A DNA stretch of 64,000 bases from an uncultured Bacteroidales bacterium (GTDB taxonomy: Bacteria; Bacteroidota; Bacteroidia; Bacteroidales; UBA932). The first letter of the stretch is position 1, and each line of letters begins with the position of its first letter. Location: assembly GCA_934680015.1 (NCBI GenBank), contig CAKUSP010000003.1, positions 143,772 to 207,771 on the forward strand, read 5' to 3'. The translations under genes were made by a program, and so were the position numbers. Below are positions 17,803 through 26,334 of this stretch, piece after piece. The notes beneath the pieces were generated by a model. That model saw nothing but the letters and a program-made list of their open reading frames with translations, ran no database searches and had not been told where the DNA came from.

Positions 17803-18387
17803 TTATTCTCCTTTTTTATAAGTCTTTATCCAACTAATTAAAGACCATACTCCATTTATAAGATATAACCCACACACTATTGGCATGAAAATATGCCCAA
17901 CCTTTATGTGCAAAATTATTTGAGTCACATTAACTGCCAACCATGCTATCCAACAATCCCATTTTTTCAATGCAGAAAGTAACTGTGCTATCAAAATCAG
18001 CGAGGTAACACACGCGTCTAGATATGGGACAGGATCTCCTAATGTAGTCCTTTCCAGTAGCCACCCCCATGCCCAAGCAAGGACAAATACCGACAGCACA
18101 ACCATTATTCTTTGTGGCCATGTAAGTGCAGTCACTTTCAAGTCATTATGATTTTTAGCAGACTCTTCTTCTTTCGATGGATGAGTCCATCTCCAATGGC
18201 CTAAAATATTGATACACAGCGAGACTGGCTGTAAAAACAGACTTGCATATAAATGCTTATTCCAAAACAATAAGGCTAGGGCAAAAGTATATAAATATCC
18301 TACCCAGAAATTATACTTACTGTTTCTCCCGGCAAGAAAGACACATGCCAGGCCCAAAATAGACGATATTATATCCAAATAGTTCAT
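17803..18387 (-). CDS. pnuC: PnuC-family nicotinamide riboside/mononucleotide transporter
   Basis: 194 residues with about seven hydrophobic segments in the inner membrane. PnuC motifs are visible: an N-terminal KYNFWVGYLYTFALALLFW in conserved parts, a NILGHWRWTH segment (GWWxW-like), and PYLDACVTSLILIAQLL followed by KKWDCWIAWLAVN. The family imports vitamin B3 nucleosides for NAD synthesis; other vitamin specificities (thiamine, riboflavin) exist. It sits between sufB and sufC with 7 and 3 bp gaps, an unusual place. No kinase partner (NadR-type) is in the window. Confidence 0.85.
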   Translation of the reverse strand: MNYLDIISSILGLACVFLAGRNSKYNFWVGYLYTFALALLFWNKHLYASLFLQPVSLCINILGHWRWTHPSKEEESAKNHNDLKVTALTWPQRIMVVLSVFVLAWAWGWLLERTTLGDPVPYLDACVTSLILIAQLLSALKKWDCWIAWLAVNVTQIILHIKVGHIFMPIVCGLYLINGVWSLISWIKTYKKGE

Positions 18388-18394
18388 ATCCGTC

Positions 18395-19840
18395 CTAACC
18401 TATGGCCCCCTCTAAAGAAATTGAAAGTAATTTCTGCGCCTCCACGGCAAATTCCATAGGAAGACGTTGGAGAACCTCTTTAGCATATCCATTTACTATT
18501 AGCCCGACTGCCTCCTCCTCTCCAATTCCGCGTTGCGCACAATAGTATAATTTATCCTCACTTATTTTCGATGTCGTAGCCTCGTGTTCTACTACTGCCG
18601 TAGGATTCATGCTCTTGATAACAGGAAATGTATGTGCGCCACAATTGGCCCCGATAAGAAGAGAATCACACTGTGAATAATTACGCGCGCCTTCGGCACC
18701 ACGCCCCATCTGCACTAAACCACGATACGAATTCTCACTATGACCAGCGCTGATACCTTTAGATACAATCCTACTCTTGGTATTCTTTCCGAGATGAATC
18801 ATCTTCGTACCGGTGTCAGCCATCTGATAATTATTAGTAAGAGCGACACTATAGAACTCAGAAGAACTATTATCGCCTTTAAGTATAGTCGAAGGGTATT
18901 TCCATGTAATGGCAGAACCTGTTTCCACCTGCGTCCAGCTCAAATGCGCACCTTCACCTTTACAGATTCCGCGTTTCGTCACCAAATTGAGAATGCCTCC
19001 ACGTCCATGCGAATCTCCAGGGTACCAATTCTGAACCGTACTATACCGCACATCGGCTCCTGCTTCGACCACTATCTCCACCACAGCGGCATGAAGCTGA
19101 TTTTCATCTCTTTGTGGCGCCGTACAACCCTCCATATAACTAAGGGTCGAACCTTCGTCCGCCACGATAAGGGTGCGTTCGAATTGGCCAGTACCACTGG
19201 CATTGATTCTAAAATAGCTGGAAAGATCCATAGGGCACTTCACCCCTTTAGGAATGTAGCAAAACGACCCATCAGAGAACACTGCACTATTGAGCGCAGC
19301 ATAGAAATTATCTCCAACAGGAACCACACTTGCAAGGTACTTACGCACCAGATCAGGGTAATCTCGCACAGCTTCGGAAAAAGAACAGAAAATAATTCCT
19401 TTTTCTGCCAATGTTTTCTTGAATGTGGTCGCTACGCTTACCGAGTCGAATACCGCATCCACAGCCACATTCGAATAGGCCTTACCAGCAAGAAAATCCC
19501 TTTCCTTAAGTGGAATGCCAAGTTTATCAAATGTCTTTTCAAGTTCAGGGTCTATCTCCTTGCTATCGTGAGGCTTCTTTTTAGGAGCAGCATAATAGAC
19601 TATGTCTTGAAAGTCTATTTTCGGCAACTTCACATGCCCCCATGTGGGCGGAGTCATCTTCTGCCAACGCCTATATGCATCCAAGCGGAAAGACAGGAGC
19701 CAATCCGGCTCTCCCTTCCGCTCAGAAATCATACGGATAATATCTTCGGAAAGGCCTTTAGGCACATATTCCTGCTCTATATCCGTGACAAAACCTTCTT
19801 TATATTCTTTAGAAGTTAATTCTTTTAACTCTTCATTCAT
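18395..19840 (-). CDS. sufB: SufB Fe-S cluster scaffold protein
   Basis: 481 residues, full length for SufB. Core scaffold of the Suf system. Conserved blocks include [23 protein letters not shown] [38 protein letters not shown] in parts, and the functional region [17 protein letters not shown] with its Cys, then [13 protein letters not shown]. First gene of sufB-pnuC-sufC-sufD. A TATATTTG box ends only 7 bp before the ATG, so the mRNA would have almost no leader. A 359-codon open frame on the opposite strand is a shadow. Confidence 0.97.
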   Translation of the reverse strand: MNEELKELTSKEYKEGFVTDIEQEYVPKGLSEDIIRMISERKGEPDWLLSFRLDAYRRWQKMTPPTWGHVKLPKIDFQDIVYYAAPKKKPHDSKEIDPELEKTFDKLGIPLKERDFLAGKAYSNVAVDAVFDSVSVATTFKKTLAEKGIIFCSFSEAVRDYPDLVRKYLASVVPVGDNFYAALNSAVFSDGSFCYIPKGVKCPMDLSSYFRINASGTGQFERTLIVADEGSTLSYMEGCTAPQRDENQLHAAVVEIVVEAGADVRYSTVQNWYPGDSHGRGGILNLVTKRGICKGEGAHLSWTQVETGSAITWKYPSTILKGDNSSSEFYSVALTNNYQMADTGTKMIHLGKNTKSRIVSKGISAGHSENSYRGLVQMGRGAEGARNYSQCDSLLIGANCGAHTFPVIKSMNPTAVVEHEATTSKISEDKLYYCAQRGIGEEEAVGLIVNGYAKEVLQRLPMEFAVEAQKLLSISLEGAIG

Positions 19841-19847
19841 CTACGCG

Positions 19848-19855
19848 CAAATATA
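19848..19855 (-). promoter_or_regulatory. -7 promoter box (TATATTTG) for suf operon
   Basis: Exact TAnnTTTG match ending 7 bp before the sufB ATG. With the usual 4-7 nt from box to transcription start, the mRNA would begin within about 0-4 nt of the start codon. Confidence 0.6.
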
Positions 19856-19897
19856 CGCAAATTTGCCGAACTAACGAGATCATGTAAATGACTCACT

Positions 19898-19996
19898 TTA
19901 GTACAATAAGGCAATCATCCATTTATCACTCCCATCCCATGTATCGAGATCTAATGGATCTCCTTTATACCCGGGGGCTGAAGGACCTCCTTCCAT
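19898..19996 (-). CDS. possible small acidic protein (32 aa)
   Basis: A short open frame starting MEGGPSAPGYKG and ending DGSDKWMIALLY. It has protein-like composition (acidic, two Trp) but no recognised family. It overlaps the end of another short frame (19965-20072) in a different phase and lies in the 355-bp gap between sufB and a divergent lipoprotein gene. No convincing ribosome site or promoter is visible. Could be chance. Confidence 0.25.
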   Translation of the reverse strand: MEGGPSAPGYKGDPLDLDTWDGSDKWMIALLY

Positions 19997-20072
19997 GATG
20001 CAAAATCTTTATCTCTTTGATGTTTTCGTGAATATAAATACCAACAAGGTAGCACCAGACAAATGCAATCAT
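19965..20072 (-). CDS. possible single-helix membrane peptide (35 aa)
   Basis: A short frame beginning MIAFVWCYLVGIYIHE, one hydrophobic helix followed by a basic tail (KILHHGRRS). It overlaps by 32 bases the 32-codon frame downstream, a start-inside-end arrangement common in coupled small genes. A third, 58-codon frame (19951-20127) covers the same DNA, so at most one set is real. No family recognised. Confidence 0.25.
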   Translation of the reverse strand: MIAFVWCYLVGIYIHENIKEIKILHHGRRSFSPRV

Positions 20073-20140
20073 ACAATGGCGAATAGATTGGCCATGCGTT
20101 CATGAATCCTGACATGCGAGTTTTCATAAATTATTTTAAT

Positions 20141-20148
20141 TAATTTTG
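20141..20148 (+). promoter_or_regulatory. -7 promoter box (TAATTTTG) for the serine hydrolase gene
   Basis: Exact TAnnTTTG match. Two bases downstream begins an 8-bp inverted repeat (CGATATTG 20151-20158 / CAATATCG 20180-20187), which would form a hairpin at the mRNA 5' end. Confidence 0.55.
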
Positions 20149-20195
20149 TACGATATTGCAAATTAGATATGGCAGATGCCAATATCGATTAAATC

Positions 20196-21491
20196 ATGAA
20201 TAAAAAATCATTATATCTTCTCACAGCATCTATAGGCTTGATTATAAGCTGTTCTATAGCTAACAAATCAGAGCACACCTATAATAGATTAGGAAACACC
20301 CGTCTGGAGCATACGGCTCCTGAAACTTACTTTATAAACGGATCCATCCTCGAAAAATGTGATTCTGTCTTAAATGAAACTATCGCACAGCACAATGCCC
20401 CCGGAGCTGTTCTATGTATAGTAAAAAACGATAAAATCATTTACGAGCAAGCCTATGGCAACAAACAAATACTCCCTAAAAAAGAGCCAATGTCCACTAA
20501 AACGGTGTTTGACTTGGCATCTCTTAGCAAGTGTTTTGGAACCGCGATAGCCGTAATGCAACTTGTAGAGCAGAAAAAAATCCGGCTAAATGATCCTGTG
20601 GACAAATATCTCCCTGGATATAAAAATTGGCAAGAAGAAAATGGCAAAATCACAAAAATAAGGGTTAAAGACCTACTTACACACACTGGAGGGCTAGCCT
20701 CTTATATCCCCGTCGAGTCACTATCCAAGAGGTGGGGAGAATTCCAAAGCGATTCTCTTCGGCACTACATCATAGAAGATCTACCCCGAAATTCCAAACC
20801 TGGCACAAAAATGAACTATAGTTGCCCCAGTTTTGTAAGTCTACAATATATCGTGGAAAGCGTAACTGGGCAAAAGTTATGCGATTATGTTCAGTCCAAT
20901 GTTTTCGACCCACTTGGCCTAAAGTACACAAGATATCTTCCCCTAGACAGAGATATACCTGAGGAATACTTATCCATGATAGCTCCCACGGAGATGCTAA
21001 TTCCAGGGCGAACGGCATCCAACCAGATAGCACCAAACACAAAAACTGGAGAATTATTAAAAGGTCAAGTCCATGATCCGTTGGCAAGAAGATTCAACTA
21101 TGGTAATTCTGGAAATGCAGGCATATTCTCGTGTGCAGACGATCTAGCCGTAATGTGTGCCGCCTTGATGAACGGCGGTGAAATCCATGGGAAAAGGATA
21201 CTTAAAGAAAAAACTGTGAAGAAAATGTTTACAATCCAAGACAAAAAGCTAGGAAGAACACTTGGATGGGATGCCACGAGCCCCTATGCACATTTTACGG
21301 GAGACTTGCTTTCCAAAGACCATTGCATCTGCCATACAGGCTACACTGGGACCTCCGTCGTTATGGACTTGGATGAAAAATTGGCAATCATACTTCTAAC
21401 AAACAATGCTCATCCTTTCGATAAAGGTAGCGTAGGACCAGCGAGAAAGGCAGTATCGGATATAGTAGGTGAAGCATGTGGAAAATCGTAG
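20196..21491 (+). CDS. beta-lactamase-family serine hydrolase lipoprotein
   Basis: 431 residues. Signal with lipobox IISC (Cys19), then a class C beta-lactamase/penicillin-binding-like domain (about 50-425). The catalytic SxxK is SLSK in FDLASLSKCFG. The second motif, usually YxN, reads YSC (Asn replaced), and HTG in CHTGYTGTS serves as the KTG-like box. GGLASYIP and NYGNSGNAGIFS are also typical. Such proteins are esterases, amidases or D,D-peptidases at the envelope; a true beta-lactamase is unlikely. It precedes cdaA by 24 bp. Confidence 0.87.
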   Translation: MNKKSLYLLTASIGLIISCSIANKSEHTYNRLGNTRLEHTAPETYFINGSILEKCDSVLNETIAQHNAPGAVLCIVKNDKIIYEQAYGNKQILPKKEPMSTKTVFDLASLSKCFGTAIAVMQLVEQKKIRLNDPVDKYLPGYKNWQEENGKITKIRVKDLLTHTGGLASYIPVESLSKRWGEFQSDSLRHYIIEDLPRNSKPGTKMNYSCPSFVSLQYIVESVTGQKLCDYVQSNVFDPLGLKYTRYLPLDRDIPEEYLSMIAPTEMLIPGRTASNQIAPNTKTGELLKGQVHDPLARRFNYGNSGNAGIFSCADDLAVMCAALMNGGEIHGKRILKEKTVKKMFTIQDKKLGRTLGWDATSPYAHFTGDLLSKDHCICHTGYTGTSVVMDLDEKLAIILLTNNAHPFDKGSVGPARKAVSDIVGEACGKS

Positions 21492-21515
21492 CTTTTTTAG
21501 TAGATTTGTAACTCT

Positions 21516-22334
21516 ATGATATGGCCTCTAGTTAACATAGGTTTTCTTAGAATTACCTTTGTCGATGTGCTGGACATCTTAATGGTGGCTGCAGTAATCT
21601 ATGTGGTATTCAAGTGGATAAAGGGTTCTGCCGCTATGAATATATTCATAGCCATCCTCTCCTTGTTTCTTTTACGCTTCTTAGTAAATGCCCTAAACAT
21701 GAAGATGATGTCTTCATTGTTAGGAACAGTTATCGATGTAGGTACTATCGCTCTTGTGGTAATCTTTCAGCCGGAAATACGCCACTTCCTATTCAACATA
21801 GGTCGAAAAGCATTCAGTGGCAGTGATTCTGTTATAAGTAAATTTCTTAACCGTGATAAGAGAAATCTATCGGCAGAATCAATCGATGAACTAGTCCAAG
21901 CCTGTTTCGAAATGGGAGATCAAAAGGTGGGTGCTTTAATAGTCATTCCTAACCAATCATCACTAGATGATATCATATCCACCGGTGATAGAATAGATGC
22001 CATTATAAGTAAACGACTCATAGAAAACATTTTCTTTAAGAACTCTCCTCTTCACGATGGCGCTATGATTGTAAATGGTAACAGAATCGTCGCGGCACGC
22101 TGCACGCTTCCTATAACAGATAGGACAAATATTCCCGCACGTTTCGGCATGAGGCATAAAGCTGCTATCGGAGTTAGCGAACACTACGATGTGTCAGTCA
22201 TCGTAGTCAGTGAACAGACTGGAGGCGTGTCTTTTGTAACCGACGGGAACATAAGGCCTGTCAAAAACATTAATACCCTTAAACTCCTTATAAGTGATGA
22301 CAAGAGCAAGACTGGAAGCGAAGATAGGATTTGA
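21516..22334 (+). CDS. cdaA: diadenylate cyclase CdaA
   Basis: 272 residues. Makes cyclic di-AMP from two ATP. Three N-terminal transmembrane helices (about 15-95) anchor a DisA_N/DAC domain (about 115-260) with the DGA motif at 181-183 and RHKAAIG at 213-219 (RHR variant with Lys). This is the membrane CdaA type. No CdaR or GlmM gene is adjacent. mutS2 begins 41 bp before its stop, in another frame. c-di-AMP in Bacteroidetes is linked to envelope and osmotic balance; the target here is unknown. Confidence 0.93.
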   Translation: MIWPLVNIGFLRITFVDVLDILMVAAVIYVVFKWIKGSAAMNIFIAILSLFLLRFLVNALNMKMMSSLLGTVIDVGTIALVVIFQPEIRHFLFNIGRKAFSGSDSVISKFLNRDKRNLSAESIDELVQACFEMGDQKVGALIVIPNQSSLDDIISTGDRIDAIISKRLIENIFFKNSPLHDGAMIVNGNRIVAARCTLPITDRTNIPARFGMRHKAAIGVSEHYDVSVIVVSEQTGGVSFVTDGNIRPVKNINTLKLLISDDKSKTGSEDRI

Positions 22335-24774
22335 CAAGGTACGAGAGATAATTTCTAATAAATGCCAGACGGAATATGCCACCGACAGAGTCGCACAAGA
22401 AGACTTCTCCATCGACGAAAGCACTATTAGAGAGCGACTTGCCTTAACTGACGAGATGCGTCTAATTGTGATGTTCGAAGACGGATTCCCAACTACAGGC
22501 TACATAGATGCACTACCATTTCTCAAACCACTGGAGAAAAGTGGTAGCAGCATAGATGTAATCTCTTTGGGTAAACTTAGTACACTACTCGAAATCTCTC
22601 GTAAAGTAAACAGCTTCTTTTCTTCCATAAAAGATGGCGTCTATCCGCTTTTGAAAAAGAAATCGGAAACCATGGTATCCTACCCAGAAGTAAGAAGGCG
22701 AATAGAGGGAATCCTAGATAAATATGGTGAGATCAAAGATTCTGCTTCACCTGAACTACTTCATATCCGTACCGAACTACGAAACAAAGAAGAAGCAGTC
22801 AGCAAAAAAGCTCGCGCGATACTAAAGAAAGCACAAGAGGATGGCATTAGCGACCCCGATTCGAATATAAACATAAGAGACGGGAAAATACTTGTACCTG
22901 TTATCACCTCTAGCAAAAGAAAAATTGCAGGGTATGTATATGATTGTTCTGCAAGTGGCAAGACTACTTTCATCGAACCAGCAGAAATAGTAGAGTTAGA
23001 AAACGAAGTAATAGAACTGCATTTTAAAGAAGCTGAAGAAATCGCTAAAATCTTGTTTTCCTTTACAGAATTCTTACGCCCTTACATACCCGAACTTCTT
23101 AATAATGCCACAACTCTAGGAGAAATGGATTTTCTTTTGGCCAAAGCTCAAACAGCACTTGACTTTGCCGCAGGTATGCCAATCATCTCACAAGATGGTT
23201 CACTATCTCTAAGGAAAGCACGACACCCGATACTGGAAAAGAATCTAAAAAAAGAACAAAAAGAGATCTCTCCTCTCACCATCACCTTGACATCCGACAA
23301 ACGCATACTTCTAATATCTGGGCCGAACGCCGGAGGGAAATCAGTGTGTATGAAAACCGTAGGCTTACTCCAATACATGTTTCAGTGGGGTATGCTTATT
23401 CCGACTTCAGAAAGTTCAGAGTTACCAGTTTTCAATCGAATAGAGGTATGTATTGGCGATGATCAATCACTAGAAAACGATCTAAGTACCTATAGTTCTT
23501 TCCTTTTAGATATGAAGCAGATGCTCTCTTCCAGCGATGAGCACTCCCTCATTTTAATAGATGAATTCGGATCCGGGACAGAGCCAACCGCTGGTGGAGC
23601 CATTGCAGAAGCGATACTTAGCGAATTCGACAGGCGAGGTTGCTATGGAGTTCTCACGACGCACTATACTAATCTAAAACTTTATGCTTCAAAGTCTGAC
23701 ACTCATGTCATAAATGGAGCCATGCTCTATGATACCTCGAAAATAGCACCTCTTTTCAAATTAGAAATTGGGCTTCCAGGAAACTCCTTTGCGTTCGAAT
23801 TGGCCAGAAAAATGGGACTACCAGAGAGTATCGTCAAAGATGCTGAATCAAAAGCAGGTGAAGATTTCGTGGACATGGAAAAAACCCTTAGGCGTATAGT
23901 TAAGGGAAGAAGAGTGCTAGACGAAAAAATCAAGAAAGTTAAAAAAGCGGAAGGGACACTTGAAGGACTTACAGAACAATACCAACAGGAGCTCGAGTCA
24001 ATAAAACAGCAAAAGCAACAAATAATCGACAACGCAAAAAAAGAAGCCGAAAGCATAGTCAAGGGCGCTAACAAGCAAGTGGAAAAAACCATTCGTGACA
24101 TAAAAGAAAGCAGTGCAGATAAAACAAAAACGAGAGAGGCACGAAATGAATTGCAGGGATTTATCCAAGCGCTCGAGACAAATAAAATTAATAAGCAAAA
24201 AGTTCACGATGAATACATTAATCGTAAACTGGAGCAACTAAAAAAACGAAAAAAAGCCGCCAAGACAGAGGAAAAAAGTAGAGAAGAAGAATTCAGGAAC
24301 GCCCCACTTAAACTCGGAGAAAAGGTCAGAGTGAAATCAAATGGGATGGTGGGTGAAGTCGTAAATGTATCTTCAAAAGAAATAAAAGTCGTTATCGGCA
24401 ATATAGTCAGTAAAATGACTCCCGATAAAGTGGAAAGGATATCTTCAAATGAATTCAAACAAGCCACAAAAAACACAAATACTCCAGTCTATGAAAAAGT
24501 AGATCCATCCATACGAGAGAGAAAACTAAACTTTTCCCCTGAAATAGATCTACGCGGAGAAAGATTGTCCTCCGCCCTAGATAGAGTGAATAGATTTATA
24601 GACGATGCTATTATGACTGGAGTTAGCCAAGTAAGAATAATTCATGGTAAAGGTACTGGAGTCCTACACGAAGAATTGCAGAAATATCTTCGAACAATGC
24701 CTGGCGTTAGCTCCGTTAACGACGAAGATATCCGTCAAGGAGGAAGCGGGGTTACCATAGTTACATTGGAATAA
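22294..24774 (+). CDS. mutS2: MutS2 family ATPase/endonuclease
   Basis: 826 residues. Homologue of MutS without the mismatch-recognition domain. In other bacteria it suppresses recombination or rescues collided ribosomes. Core helical domain (about 1-320), ATPase with GPNAGGKS near 343-350, Walker B LILIDEFGSGTEP, a long coiled coil (about 520-650), and a C-terminal Smr nuclease domain (about 745-826; EIDLRGERL, IIHGKGTGVL). The first of two ATG codons overlaps cdaA by 41 bp; the second is 3 bp later. Confidence 0.95.
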   Translation: MMTRARLEAKIGFDKVREIISNKCQTEYATDRVAQEDFSIDESTIRERLALTDEMRLIVMFEDGFPTTGYIDALPFLKPLEKSGSSIDVISLGKLSTLLEISRKVNSFFSSIKDGVYPLLKKKSETMVSYPEVRRRIEGILDKYGEIKDSASPELLHIRTELRNKEEAVSKKARAILKKAQEDGISDPDSNINIRDGKILVPVITSSKRKIAGYVYDCSASGKTTFIEPAEIVELENEVIELHFKEAEEIAKILFSFTEFLRPYIPELLNNATTLGEMDFLLAKAQTALDFAAGMPIISQDGSLSLRKARHPILEKNLKKEQKEISPLTITLTSDKRILLISGPNAGGKSVCMKTVGLLQYMFQWGMLIPTSESSELPVFNRIEVCIGDDQSLENDLSTYSSFLLDMKQMLSSSDEHSLILIDEFGSGTEPTAGGAIAEAILSEFDRRGCYGVLTTHYTNLKLYASKSDTHVINGAMLYDTSKIAPLFKLEIGLPGNSFAFELARKMGLPESIVKDAESKAGEDFVDMEKTLRRIVKGRRVLDEKIKKVKKAEGTLEGLTEQYQQELESIKQQKQQIIDNAKKEAESIVKGANKQVEKTIRDIKESSADKTKTREARNELQGFIQALETNKINKQKVHDEYINRKLEQLKKRKKAAKTEEKSREEEFRNAPLKLGEKVRVKSNGMVGEVVNVSSKEIKVVIGNIVSKMTPDKVERISSNEFKQATKNTNTPVYEKVDPSIRERKLNFSPEIDLRGERLSSALDRVNRFIDDAIMTGVSQVRIIHGKGTGVLHEELQKYLRTMPGVSSVNDEDIRQGGSGVTIVTLE

Positions 24775-24777
24775 TTT

Positions 24778-25161
24778 ATGATAGACAAGAGGCAATATGT
24801 AGGGAAGAAAGGTGAAGATGCAGCATGTGATTACCTAAAGAGACAGGGACATGACATACTGTTTCGAAATTGGAGAGCCTCACATAGAGAAATAGACATA
24901 ATAAGCATTAAAGATGGTGTCCTACACATCGTGGAAGTTAAAAGTAAAACAGCTCCTATAGTGGTTGAACCCATTTTCAATGTCAATAAAACAAAGCAGA
25001 AGAATCTAGAAATGGCCGCAAAGTCATTTCTTAATTCTAAAGCTAGATATAAACTACCACAAGACCTGGAAGTAGTCTTCGATGTGATTAGCATTATCTT
25101 CGAATACGATGGCATGCACATTGAATACTATCCACAGGCATACATACCTACTTATGTGTAA
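24778..25161 (+). CDS. YraN/UPF0102 nuclease-like protein
   Basis: 127 residues. A PD-(D/E)xK nuclease-fold protein of unknown role. Motifs: GKKGEDAACDYLKRQG, NWRASHREIDIIS and VEVKSKT, giving the Glu, Asp and ExK residues of the fold. It starts 4 bp after mutS2 and overlaps the next gene by 8 bp, so it is part of the cdaA-mutS2 transcription unit. Confidence 0.9.
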   Translation: MIDKRQYVGKKGEDAACDYLKRQGHDILFRNWRASHREIDIISIKDGVLHIVEVKSKTAPIVVEPIFNVNKTKQKNLEMAAKSFLNSKARYKLPQDLEVVFDVISIIFEYDGMHIEYYPQAYIPTYV

Positions 25162-26224
25162 AAATAACAACTACTACTGCGTTATAATGGCTGGAGGTTT
25201 GGGAACCCGCTTCTGGCCGATAAGTCGAAAATCCATGCCCAAGCAGTTCCTGGATTTAAATAACACTGGGAAATCACTACTACGGCAGACTTACGAAAGA
25301 ATGTCTAGACTAATACCACAAGACAACATTTTAGTCAGCACACTCAGAGAATATCACGATATAGTAAAAGCACAAGTTCCCGAGTTAAAGGAAGACAACA
25401 TACTCCAAGAGGTGTACAACAGAAATACAGCACCTTGCCTCTATTTCGCGGCCAATGTAATAGTCCAAAGAAATCCGCAAGCAGTTATGGTAGCCTGTCC
25501 ATCGGACCACTTGATAGAGGATAATAGCGACTTCGAGAAATCAATAGAAAAGGCCCTTGTATATGCAAGCAACAATAATGAGCTTATTACATTAGGAATA
25601 ATGCCTACTCGGCCAGATGACAACTTCGGATATATACAAGTAAGCGGAGGAAGAGCTGCAATAGAAGCTGGCGAACCCACTAAAGTAAAGACATTTACAG
25701 AAAAGCCAAGTACAGAAATAGCAGAAGCCTTTATAAAAAGCGGAGAATTCTTATGGAACTCTGGTATATTCATTTGGAAAGCATCTCTAATAATCTCGGA
25801 AATCAAAACCTTTGCACCTCAAATTTCAGAATTATGGGCGGGGACATCTGATCTAGACAGATTTTATGGAGATTGCACTCGCGTATCAATTGACTACGCG
25901 GTAATGGAAAAAACAGACAAGGCTACTGTCATTCCGGCGAAGTTCAGATGGGCAGATATGGGTAATTGGGAATCCCTGTATGATAATCTGCCACATGACG
26001 AAAAAGGGAATTCTACTAACTTTCGTGGAAAACACCTTTTCAAAGAAGATGCTAATAACATGGTGTATATAACCGACAATTCCAAATTAGTAGCTATTAG
26101 AGGATTAGAAAATTTTGTCGTAGTAGACACTCCTGATGTGTTAATGATTTGCCCCCGTGATGAAAGTCAAATACAAGACTTTATATCAGAGTTAGCAATG
26201 CCAGAATTTGAAGATTACAGATAG
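25154..26224 (+). CDS. manC: mannose-1-phosphate guanylyltransferase
   Basis: 356 residues from the ATG at 25154, which overlaps the yraN stop by 8 bp. An upstream in-frame start at 25109 would add residues lying inside yraN. Makes GDP-mannose from mannose-1-phosphate and GTP for glycan synthesis. It has the nucleotidyltransferase signature MAGGLGTRFWPISRKSMPKQ, CPSDHLIED, the EKP motif FTEKPS, and the WADMGNWESLYD segment. There is no C-terminal phosphomannose isomerase domain, so it is the short form. Confidence 0.92.
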   Translation: MCKNNNYYCVIMAGGLGTRFWPISRKSMPKQFLDLNNTGKSLLRQTYERMSRLIPQDNILVSTLREYHDIVKAQVPELKEDNILQEVYNRNTAPCLYFAANVIVQRNPQAVMVACPSDHLIEDNSDFEKSIEKALVYASNNNELITLGIMPTRPDDNFGYIQVSGGRAAIEAGEPTKVKTFTEKPSTEIAEAFIKSGEFLWNSGIFIWKASLIISEIKTFAPQISELWAGTSDLDRFYGDCTRVSIDYAVMEKTDKATVIPAKFRWADMGNWESLYDNLPHDEKGNSTNFRGKHLFKEDANNMVYITDNSKLVAIRGLENFVVVDTPDVLMICPRDESQIQDFISELAMPEFEDYR

Positions 26225-26334
26225 CCTGGAGCTTACTATACTAATTTCGCAATTGCTAAACTTCTTAAGCATTAAAAATGAGTTGGTAAAGTTTTATAGT
26301 GGATTTTCGAGGATTACTTAGATAGAAAAAAATT

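Noticed and set aside
18740..19819. Long plus-strand open frame (359 codons) opposite sufB
   Set aside because: Lies wholly antisense to a highly conserved gene, has no family resemblance and biased composition from the opposite codons.
20196..21491. Antibiotic-resistance beta-lactamase
   Set aside because: The YxN motif is altered, the protein is a lipoprotein of the broad esterase/D,D-peptidase branch, and no resistance context is seen.
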